A stretch of DNA of 64,000 nt from Gp6-AA40 sp963723495 (lineage in GTDB: Bacteria; Acidobacteriota; Vicinamibacteria; Vicinamibacterales; UBA2999): contig CAVRQR010000017.1 in the NCBI GenBank assembly GCA_963723495.1, positions 84,144-148,143 on the forward strand, given 5' to 3'. Below, piece after piece: positions 56,107-64,000 of this stretch. A program made the translations under genes and the position numbers. A model generated the notes under the pieces. It saw only the letters and a program-made list of their open reading frames with translations. It was not told the DNA's origin and made no database searches. Position 1 is the stretch's first letter, and each line of letters begins with the position of its first letter.

Positions 56107-56287
56107 CAATCTCGAGACGGACGAAATCGTGGGGATCGTCGAGACGACGTTTGCCGTCGTGCGTGGCTGACAGCCATTGCGGGCCGATGACGGCGAGCAG
56201 CGCGTCGCACGAGGAATCCGGAGACCTTTCGTGCGATCCAGCACGCAGAAGAACCCGCTTCGGACGAAGGGACTCGATGTTTCTTCA

Positions 56288-57040
56288 CTAGACCCCGGCA
56301 AACCAGTGGAAGTCGAAGTCCGAGTTGGTTCCACCCGTGCCTTTGCCGATGCCGGCCATCGAGTCGACAACGCGAATCGATTTCAGGAACTTGAGGTGCT
56401 TGTATCCGCACTGTCGTTCAACGCGGAGACGAAGCGGTGCGCCGTTACCTCTCGGCAGGTCGCGACCATTGAGTCCGTAGGCAAGAATCGTTTGGGCGTG
56501 CGCGACCTCGAACAGATCGTATCCCTCGTACCAGCCGTCGAAGGTGTCGATGACGACATAGCGCGCCGCGGGCGTGACGCCACCGGCCTGTTCGAGCACG
56601 CGCTGCAGCGGGGCGCCAGACCACTCGCCGATCGCTGACCACCCTTGTTCGCACACATGAGCCGTGATCTGCGTGCGGGCGGGCAGGCTTCTGATCTCGT
56701 CGAGCGACAGCTCGCGCGGACGCGCGACAAGGCCGCTGATCGGGAGTCGCCAGTTCTTGAACCCTTCCGACGCGTGGAGTTGGTACTCCGGGTTTCGCGG
56801 GTTGGTCTGGTTCCAGGTCGGGAACGGATCGGCCACGTCGCTTCGGCTGTACTCGCGCGCCAACTGCTGGCCGGAGAGGAGCAGCCGATTCGTACTCATC
56901 GTCAAGACGTCGGCCGCGCCGATCAATCCTCCGCGCACGCGCGGCGGAACGAACGTCTCGCGCGAACATCCCGTCAACAACAGACCACCGAGCGCAGGAA
57001 CGCTCGTCAGCCACGTCCGACGTGAGATGCGCTTGCTCAT
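56288..57040 (-). CDS. Molybdopterin-dependent oxidoreductase (sulfite-oxidase-like), Tat-exported
   Basis: The 250-residue protein has a Tat-like leader SKRISRRTWLTSVPALGGLL ending in a lipobox LTGC, then the SUOX fold: FKNWRLPISGLVARPRELSL, ITAHVCEQGWSAIGEWSGAP (Mo-binding Cys), YVVIDTFDGWYEGYDLFEVA, LNGRDLPRGNGAPLRLRVER and YKHLKFLKSIRVVD. It resembles YedY/MsrP-type catalytic subunits with a pterin cofactor. The gene is followed on its 5' side by a cytochrome b (57051-57773, 10-nt gap), which would be its membrane partner. Probably a lipoprotein reductase or oxidase in the periplasm; the substrate is unknown. Confidence 0.85.
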   Translation of the reverse strand: MSKRISRRTWLTSVPALGGLLLTGCSRETFVPPRVRGGLIGAADVLTMSTNRLLLSGQQLAREYSRSDVADPFPTWNQTNPRNPEYQLHASEGFKNWRLPISGLVARPRELSLDEIRSLPARTQITAHVCEQGWSAIGEWSGAPLQRVLEQAGGVTPAARYVVIDTFDGWYEGYDLFEVAHAQTILAYGLNGRDLPRGNGAPLRLRVERQCGYKHLKFLKSIRVVDSMAGIGKGTGGTNSDFDFHWFAGV

Positions 57041-57050
57041 CGCTTCCTCT

Positions 57051-57773
57051 CTACTTCCCGATGATCATCGAGCGGACCTTGATGAAAAATCCAGCGGCCG
57101 CGACCTCTATCACGTGCACGACGACGAACAGCACCAGTGCCATAGTGCCGATGGTGTGAAGCGTCCGCGCCGTCTGACGGCCGCCGAACATGTCCAGGAG
57201 CCACGGCATCGCCGCCGTAAAACCGGGTGATTGCGCGATGCCGGTCAGGATCATGAGCGGCACGAACACGAAGATCAGGATCAGGTATGACGTCTTCTGC
57301 AGCGTGCCGTACATGCCATGAAGGTCACGCTTGCGTGATCGCGAGGGCAAATGGTCGCGCAGTTCCCTTCGCACGTGCGCAACGGTCCACTCATCACGAG
57401 CGGGCAACATCCGGCTGCGAAAATGCTTCGAGTAGAGATTCCAGCAGACGTACACGAGGCCGTTGATGAGAAACACCCACGCGACGGTGAAGTGGTAGTT
57501 GCGTCCCCACCTGCGGTCGCCGAACGCGCCGGCCTCCTCCCACGAGATGCCCCAGTCCGCGAGCCTGAAGGCCGCCGGATAACCGCGATAGCCCGTGTGC
57601 CCCCAGTAGAGCTCAGGGAAATCGAGGAAGATGTGGACGCCGCTCCAGAGTAGATAGGCGCAGGCGACGACGTTGATCCAGTGACAGATGCGGACGTTGT
57701 ATGAGTGACCGGTGCTCGACGTCTCGACAGCTGGGCGCCGTGGTTCGGAGATTGACACACCGTCCGCGCTCAT
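57051..57773 (-). CDS. Cytochrome b (b561/FdnI-like) membrane subunit
   Basis: The ~240-residue protein has four membrane helices with haem-ligand histidines: YNVRICHWINVVACAYLLWS, GRNYHFTVAWVFLINGLVYV, RTLHTIGTMALVLFVVVHVI and a helix LQKTSYLILIFVFVPLMILT. It is the natural electron-transfer partner of the downstream molybdenum enzyme. I chose ATG 57773 (MSADGVSIS). A TAGAAT -10 box at 57781-57786 is 7 nt upstream with no ribosome site, suggesting leaderless expression; the frame could also open at 57803. Confidence 0.82.
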   Translation of the reverse strand: MSADGVSISEPRRPAVETSSTGHSYNVRICHWINVVACAYLLWSGVHIFLDFPELYWGHTGYRGYPAAFRLADWGISWEEAGAFGDRRWGRNYHFTVAWVFLINGLVYVCWNLYSKHFRSRMLPARDEWTVAHVRRELRDHLPSRSRKRDLHGMYGTLQKTSYLILIFVFVPLMILTGIAQSPGFTAAMPWLLDMFGGRQTARTLHTIGTMALVLFVVVHVIEVAAAGFFIKVRSMIIGK

Positions 57774-58273
57774 CGAGGGCATTCTACGACCAGTCAGGGG
57801 CAACCTCCTGAGTCCGCACGGTGTTCGTCTTCGCTACGTCGCTCGCTGCCGACGCATCCGCAACACGCCGCCGGCCCAGACGCACGGCAAGGCGGTCACC
57901 ACCAGGAGAATCGGACATGCATGAAGGCGTCAGTGCCCACTGAAAGCAGTGCGGTGCAGACGAGTCCCGCCACCACGCACCCACGTTCGTCCCCAGTCGG
58001 GGGCTGCCGGATTCTGTGTCATTCGTCCTAGCTCACCAGTGTGGCACCCACGAGTTCGATAAGCCGCCGAGCCGAGTGCCGGGTGTGAGGGGCAAGTATT
58101 GCGGATTATGCGGACCGGATGGGTCGTGAAGAACTTTCACACTTCGAGGCTCGGCGCTATGTCGCCTCGTCAGCAGTTCGATCAATAGCCGCCGCGTATT
58201 TTGCACTTGGCAGAAAAAGTGCTCGTAGGGCGGTTGACGGTCGAAAGTCGAAGCTCATTCACGAGGAGTTCAC
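57774..58273. other. 500-bp intergenic region, no gene seen
   Basis: It contains the TAGAAT box of the cytochrome b gene (57781-57786) and, towards the right, AT-richer sequence (58130-58210) that should carry the promoter of the small secreted protein. TTGCAC near 58201 is a possible -35 element but no matching -10 is clear. Confidence 0.35.
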
Positions 58274-58660
58274 ATGCGATATCTCACCTCGACGATAGCC
58301 GCCTTTACGCTCGCCGGTGCTGTCAGCGTGTTCGCGCAGGAGCAGGCACCTGCACAACCGCCGGCCCAGGCGCAGGCGCCTAAAGCGACACTCACTGGTT
58401 GTGTGGTGCAGGCGAAGACGACTGACGGAGGCACCGCGTTCGTCCTGACCAAGGTCGAGGGCGGATCAGCGCCCATCTACATCCTTGGTGGATCGGTGCA
58501 ATCAGACTGGTCAACGAACGTGAACAAGAAGGTCGAAGTAACCGGACCGGTGCAGGAAGCGCCACCTGCCGACAAGGAGGGCGCAGCGGATCCGAAGGTC
58601 GTCCGTCCTGGCGCAATCGCGGTGGAAACCGTAAAGGTCGTGGCTGAGAGCTGCGCTTAA
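58274..58660 (+). CDS. Small secreted protein of unknown function
   Basis: The 128-residue protein has GAGGAG before ATG 58274 and a signal peptide (MRYLTSTIAAFTLAGAVSVF, AQEQ). A Gln/Pro/Ala-rich spacer is followed by a beta domain: ATLTGCVVQAKTTDGGTAFV, YILGGSVQSDWSTNVNKKVE and VEVTGPVQEAPPADKEG, ending ESCA. The two cysteines (GCVV and ESCA) could pair. The fold resembles OB-like small exported proteins common in Acidobacteria. No function is known. Confidence 0.75.
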   Translation: MRYLTSTIAAFTLAGAVSVFAQEQAPAQPPAQAQAPKATLTGCVVQAKTTDGGTAFVLTKVEGGSAPIYILGGSVQSDWSTNVNKKVEVTGPVQEAPPADKEGAADPKVVRPGAIAVETVKVVAESCA

Positions 58661-58690
58661 TCGGTGTCCCGTCAACGCCCAACTCCCAAT

Positions 58691-58720
58691 TCCCAACTTC
58701 CAAGAACGTGGAAGTTGGGA
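58691..58720. terminator. Hairpin of the CCAACTCCCAA repeat family between convergent genes
   Basis: CCCAACTTCCA (58692-58702) and TGGAAGTTGGG (58709-58719) form an 11-bp stem with a 6-nt loop. A flanking T-A pair extends it, and neighbouring AACTCCCAA / TTGGGAG sequence is also complementary. It sits between two convergent genes and may terminate both. Confidence 0.6.
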
Positions 58721-58730
58721 GTTGGGAAGC

Positions 58731-59594
58731 TTAGCGTGACGCCAGCCTTTGCTTGATCTCCTCGGTAATCGTCCAGAGATGCAGGTCGAAGATGCCGCCC
58801 TGCTCGCTGGACACCGACACCGTCTTGTCAGGCTTCCAATCGCCCATCGTGAAACGATGGGACACGATCCGCGAGCCCACCTTCAAGTCACGCCACAGAA
58901 TCGGTCGGACGAGCAGGTTGAAGTGGTCTCCCATGTACAGGAAGACCACTGACACGTCCGACAGGTCTTTGACGTCGAGGGCATCACCCTCGCGGACATC
59001 GATTCGATCGGCGAGCCCCGCCCGCTCAACGTTCGTCTTCGACTCCCAGGCCTGATCCGGATCGATGTCGATGCAGATGCCCCGGCGCGCGCCTGCCCGG
59101 ATTGCCGCGGTTGTGATCCTCGCGTCACCGCAGCCTGGCTCGTACACGACGTCGTCAGGGCCGACGGCGGCGAGATCGACCATCGCTTCCGCAACATCGC
59201 CGGGAGTCGGATGGTAGATCACGCGAACGCGGTCCGCCGGATCGTCAATCGTGAGATCCACCGTGACCGTCTCGCCCCCGCGAAGCTCCAGGGTCTTGCT
59301 GCGGGTCATCGTCGTGTAGGTGTTTGGCTTCCACGTGACGGTGAAGGTATATCGGTGAGTGCCCGCGTCGAGCGGCGCTGTTTCGACCGTTCTGGACGCG
59401 CCCTCGCCGCGGATCGCTTCACCGTTCACCACGAGCTCCGCATCGTCGGCCGGGACGGTCACGGCGATGCGTGATGTCCTGCGTTCGAGTGATGCCGTGG
59501 ATTGGAGCGCAGTACGCTCCGGTGAGGTCGTCAGAGCAGGGGCAATGCCTTCAAACGCAACCAGCCCCGTGATGAGAATAGAAGTGAGCAGCAT
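58731..59594 (-). CDS. Exported SAM-methyltransferase-fold protein with TIGR03000-like N-terminal domain
   Basis: The ~287-residue protein has a signal segment (MLLTSILITGLVAFEGIAPA). A TIGR03000-like beta domain with VTVPADDAELVVNGEAIRG and ETAPLDAGTHRYTFTVTW follows, then a Rossmann methyltransferase core: VYEPGCGDARITTAAIRAGA, GICIDIDPDQAWESKTNVER, IDVREGDALDVKDLSDVSVV, FLYMGDHFNLLVRPILW. Motif I (ExGxGDxR) is intact. Such enzymes need cytoplasmic SAM, so the leader is odd; the N-terminal segment may be an uncleaved anchor. Start ATG 59594. Substrate unknown. Confidence 0.78.
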   Translation of the reverse strand: MLLTSILITGLVAFEGIAPALTTSPERTALQSTASLERRTSRIAVTVPADDAELVVNGEAIRGEGASRTVETAPLDAGTHRYTFTVTWKPNTYTTMTRSKTLELRGGETVTVDLTIDDPADRVRVIYHPTPGDVAEAMVDLAAVGPDDVVYEPGCGDARITTAAIRAGARRGICIDIDPDQAWESKTNVERAGLADRIDVREGDALDVKDLSDVSVVFLYMGDHFNLLVRPILWRDLKVGSRIVSHRFTMGDWKPDKTVSVSSEQGGIFDLHLWTITEEIKQRLASR

Positions 59595-59660
59595 CGTTGA
59601 TCGCACTCTGAACGATGACTCGTGTTGCCGGTCGGGATCAAGTGAGCCGTATAGGCTCCT

Positions 59661-59666
59661 TATAAT
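59661..59666 (+). promoter_or_regulatory. -10 box TATAAT seven nt before the VOC-SpoIIE gene
   Basis: TATAAT, 7 nt, then ATG 59674, with no ribosome-binding sequence: a leaderless arrangement. The 79-bp gap from 59595 is the shared divergent region with the methyltransferase-fold gene. Confidence 0.6.
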
Positions 59667-59673
59667 CACGGCG

Positions 59674-60966
59674 ATGGAAACTCTACCGGAGGAGCGCGCC
59701 GCGCGCGATCCGTTCCTGCGACTGCACGCAGTCAACGTCTACGTCAGAGATCAGGAGCGAAGCCTTCGTTTCTACCTCGACAAGCTTGGATTCCAGGTCG
59801 CGTTCGATGCACGAGTCGAGTCGGGTCAGCGGCTGGTGGCTGTTGCGCCGCCTGACGGGACGACGGTGCTCACCCTGATCCAGCCACTACCGAATTCACT
59901 ACAGGCCCGGTTGATCGGGCGGGCGACGCAGGTGGTCTTCGTGACCGAAAACCTGGCAGCAACCTACCGCGAGTGGCATAGCCGCGGCGTCCGATTCCGC
60001 GGTACACCGCGATTGCGCCGAGTCGCCTATGAACCGGCGGGCTCAGCTTCAGCCGGGAAGTCCGTGTCCGAGGACCACGCGACGGCCTGGGGTGGCGCCT
60101 TCGCCCGTTTCGAGGACATCGATCGGAATTCGTTCGCGCTCGTCAGTTTCGACGAAGTCAGCCGCGCCGTAGAAGCGCAGCGCAAGGCCGCCGCCGAGCG
60201 GCGGGATGCGGAGCGGCGCGCCGCCCACGAGTTGGAGATCGCCCGGCAGGTTCAAGCGCGGCTCTTTCCGCAGCGACAGCCCGAACTGGAATCATTGGAG
60301 TACGCAGGCGCCTGCGTCCAGACGCATCATGTCGGCGGCGACTACTACGACTTTCTCGATCTCGGCCAGGCACGGCTATGCCTGGTGCTTGGCGACATCG
60401 CCGGCAAGGGGATTGCCGCGGCACTGCTGATGGCCAACCTGCAGGCCAACCTGCGCAGCCAGTGCGCCACCGCTGTGGAGCAGCCCGAACAACTGCTCCG
60501 ATCGGTGAACCGGCTGTTCTACGAGAACACGGCCGAGAACGCATACGCCACGCTCTTCTACTCGGAGTTCGACGATCGGACGTGCCGTCTGCGATATGCG
60601 AACTGCGGCCACCTTCCCGGTCTCGTCGTCCGGAGCGACGGGACGGTCACGCGTTTGTCGTCGACGGCGGCGGTGCTCGGGTTGTTCACGGAATGGCCCT
60701 GCCACACTGCGGAGCTTCATCTGCGCCCGGGCGATCTGTTCGCCATCTACACCGACGGGATCACCGAGGCGCTCAACCAGCGCGATGAGGAGTTCGGCGA
60801 GGAGCGATTGCTCGACGTGCTGCGACGCGCTCGCGATCTGAGCCCGAGCCAGATCGTGACCGCGGTCTTCGAGGAAGTCCGGCGGTTCACTGGCGACCAG
60901 CAGCGCGACGACGTGACGCTCATTGTCGCGAGATGCAGGTCGCGCGACGTCGGGCGGCGCGGCTGA
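59674..60966 (+). CDS. VOC (glyoxalase-like) domain fused to SpoIIE/RsbU-type PP2C phosphatase
   Basis: The 430-residue soluble protein starts with a glyoxalase/VOC domain (about residues 15-155: LHAVNVYVRDQERSLRFYLD, KLGFQVAFDARVESGQRLVA, AFARFEDIDRNSFALVSFDE). A helical linker (VEAQRKAAAERRDAERRAA) and the RsbU/SpoIIE phosphatase follow: IARQVQARLFPQRQPELESL, GGDYYDFLDLG, LGDIAGKGIAAALLMANLQA, YANCGHLPGLVV, IYTDGITEALNQRDEEFGEE, DDVTLIVARC. The phosphatase usually dephosphorylates an anti-anti-sigma factor. The VOC domain could sense a small ligand. No sigma-factor partner is nearby. Confidence 0.88.
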   Translation: METLPEERAARDPFLRLHAVNVYVRDQERSLRFYLDKLGFQVAFDARVESGQRLVAVAPPDGTTVLTLIQPLPNSLQARLIGRATQVVFVTENLAATYREWHSRGVRFRGTPRLRRVAYEPAGSASAGKSVSEDHATAWGGAFARFEDIDRNSFALVSFDEVSRAVEAQRKAAAERRDAERRAAHELEIARQVQARLFPQRQPELESLEYAGACVQTHHVGGDYYDFLDLGQARLCLVLGDIAGKGIAAALLMANLQANLRSQCATAVEQPEQLLRSVNRLFYENTAENAYATLFYSEFDDRTCRLRYANCGHLPGLVVRSDGTVTRLSSTAAVLGLFTEWPCHTAELHLRPGDLFAIYTDGITEALNQRDEEFGEERLLDVLRRARDLSPSQIVTAVFEEVRRFTGDQQRDDVTLIVARCRSRDVGRRG

Positions 60967-60986
60967 CGCCGAGGTGGCGGCAACCT

Positions 60987-61053
60987 CCAACTCCCAACTC
61001 CCAATCTCCAATTCCCAATTGTTTGGGAGTTGGCAGTTGGAAGTTGGGAGTTG
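60987..61053. repeat. CCAACTCCCAA inverted-repeat cluster between convergent genes
   Basis: Left units CCAACTCCCAACTCCCAA (60987-61004) face right units TTGGGAGTTGG (61023-61033) and TTGGAAGTTGGGAGTTG (to 61053). They can fold into alternative hairpins. Same motif family as 58691-58720. Possible bidirectional terminator. Confidence 0.7.
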
Positions 61054-61070
61054 ACCTGTTCTCGCCGAAA

Positions 61071-63251
<2,181 letters not shown>

Positions 63252-63289
63252 ATGCGTTGACCTCTCGTGTGATTTGGAGCGCAGCCCGG

Positions 63290-63823
63290 TTACTTCTTCC
63301 GGGCGATTCTTTTCGGAGTTCGTTGACGGGATCGCGCAGTGTCCGGCTTCCGCCTTCGCGCACGCGATGGCCTGCGCGCCGTAGCCTCGGCGGAGGCGGT
63401 CGCCTCGGACCGAACCTGGCAATCCGGGCAGCGCCCCCAGTAGGCGACCTCGGCCTCGTCGATCTGATAACCATTGTCGTCGTGCGCCGTGAGACAAGGG
63501 GCTTTGCCGACCACGCAGTCGACGTCGACCACACGCCCGCAGATGCGACAGATCAGATGGTGATGGTTGTCGCCGACCCGATCCTCGAAGCGAGCCGGTG
63601 ATCCCGCGGGCTGAATGCGCCGGATCAGGCCTTCCGACGCCAGCACGTTGAGCGCGTCGTACACCGACTGCAGCGAGATGGCGCCGATCTCCGTCCTGAC
63701 AACGTCGGCCACGGCATCGGCCGTGACGTGGGGCTCACCCGCGACCGCCCGCAAAACAGCCAATCGCTGGGCAGTGACTTGAATGCCGCGTTGCCGAAGG
63801 AGATCAGCCGGATCCGCACCCAC
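63290..63823 (-). CDS. Fur/PerR-family repressor, with Arg/Lys-rich C-terminal tail
   Basis: The 177-residue protein has an N-terminal winged helix (QRGIQVTAQRLAVLRAVAGE, ISLQSVYDALNVLASEGLIR). The Fur dimerisation/metal domain follows: FEDRVGDNHHHLICRICGRV, VDVDC and a second zinc pair CPDC. The HHHLICRxCG pattern fits PerR/FurA peroxide regulators that control katG. From about residue 140 there is an unusual Arg/Lys/Ala-rich tail ending RIARKK. Start GTG 63823, with TAGTAT six nt upstream and palindromes at 63837-63867 that may be its own operator. Confidence 0.88.
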   Translation of the reverse strand: MGADPADLLRQRGIQVTAQRLAVLRAVAGEPHVTADAVADVVRTEIGAISLQSVYDALNVLASEGLIRRIQPAGSPARFEDRVGDNHHHLICRICGRVVDVDCVVGKAPCLTAHDDNGYQIDEAEVAYWGRCPDCQVRSEATASAEATARRPSRARRRKPDTARSRQRTPKRIARKK

Positions 63824-63829
63824 GGCCTC

Positions 63830-63867
63830 ATACTAGATCCAATAATGGATTGACTCAAACATTTGAG
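63830..63867 (-). promoter_or_regulatory. Promoter and candidate operator of the Fur/PerR-katG operon
   Basis: TAGTAT (63830-63835, minus strand) is a -10-like box 6 nt before GTG 63823. Two perfect dyads lie beside it: ATCCA-ATAA-TGGAT (63837-63850) and CTCAAA-CA-TTTGAG (63854-63867). Fur-family proteins bind AT-rich palindromes, so autoregulation is plausible. Confidence 0.45.
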
Positions 63868-63912
63868 ACACGGTCGAGCTCTGGCGTGACGTGTCCGATG
63901 CCGTGATGGTCC

Positions 63913-64000
63913 TCACCGCCGCGCCTCGTCGCGTGGAAGGAGGCGCCGCCACTCGCCCATCACCGCGTTCTCCGTGACGTTTTTTCGCACGACACAACCG
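63913..64000 (-). CDS. Possible C-terminus of an unidentified protein (window edge)
   Basis: The minus-strand frame is open from the window edge and ends at TGA 63913-63915 with KNVTENAVMGEWRRLLPRDE. It is too short to identify and may be chance. Confidence 0.25.
   Translation of the reverse strand, partial: GCVVRKNVTENAVMGEWRRLLPRDEARR

Overview
The window looks like a high-GC soil or sediment Acidobacteriota chromosome, most likely Vicinamibacteria. The grounds are gene content only: TolB/PD40 propeller proteins, a DUF1587-1592-1588-1585 cytochrome with a DUF1552 partner, DUF6152, a remnant of the acidobacterial duplicated orphan permease family, many secreted proteins with AQ-type signal peptides, and a repeatedly duplicated secreted family with PWGEPDLQG and CHEGNY signatures. 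No rRNA, tRNA, CRISPR array, phage or plasmid backbone was seen.

Layout. 1-9.3 kb: propeller proteins, a PepSY membrane protein, one member of the secreted family, a PrmA-like methyltransferase, a ketopantoate-reductase-like gene, a GAF histidine kinase and a VWA protein. 9.3-16.1 kb: a minus-strand operon (DUF1592-type cytochrome, DUF1552 protein, c-type cytochrome, small secreted protein, ankyrin protein) in which several genes overlap by ATGA. 17-23 kb: heavily frameshifted genes (repeat-domain serine hydrolase, flavoprotein disulfide reductase, aldo/keto reductase, membrane-anchored repeat protein). 23-36 kb: PP2C phosphatase, arylsulfotransferase-like protein, CMD protein, more secreted-family members, a carboxylesterase, an SMP-30 lactonase, an FkbM methyltransferase bracketed by a 24-bp direct repeat, and an astacin-like protease. 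36-45 kb: PQQ dehydrogenase, lipase, 888-residue propeller protein, polytopic membrane protein, and an alpha/beta hydrolase lacking its serine. 46-53 kb: a minus-strand block with two tandem selenoprotein genes, two secreted-family genes, an MBL protein and a thioredoxin-reductase-like gene. 53-64 kb: truncated IS481 transposase, MFS transporter, molybdenum oxidoreductase with cytochrome b, an exported methyltransferase-fold protein, a VOC-SpoIIE fusion, and katG with a Fur/PerR regulator.

The main discovery is the pair at 46033-47662 and 47685-49310. Both genes are interrupted at the same residue (97) by an in-frame TGA in the context Leu-TGA-Ser-Thr-Cys. In both, a perfect 8-bp hairpin with a GGUC loop starts 9 nt after the TGA, inside a 55-nt block that is identical between copies although neighbouring codons differ at synonymous sites. 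This is what a bacterial SECIS-directed selenocysteine looks like, and the surrounding protein resembles the UGSC (seleno)protein family. Conventional gene calling splits each gene in two.

Other themes are several promoters whose -10 box lies 6-11 nt before the start codon (leaderless mRNAs), intergenic palindrome families between convergent genes, and many single-base frameshifts, often in short homopolymers, that probably reflect uncorrected assembly errors. Frameshifted genes are annotated over their full inferred span.
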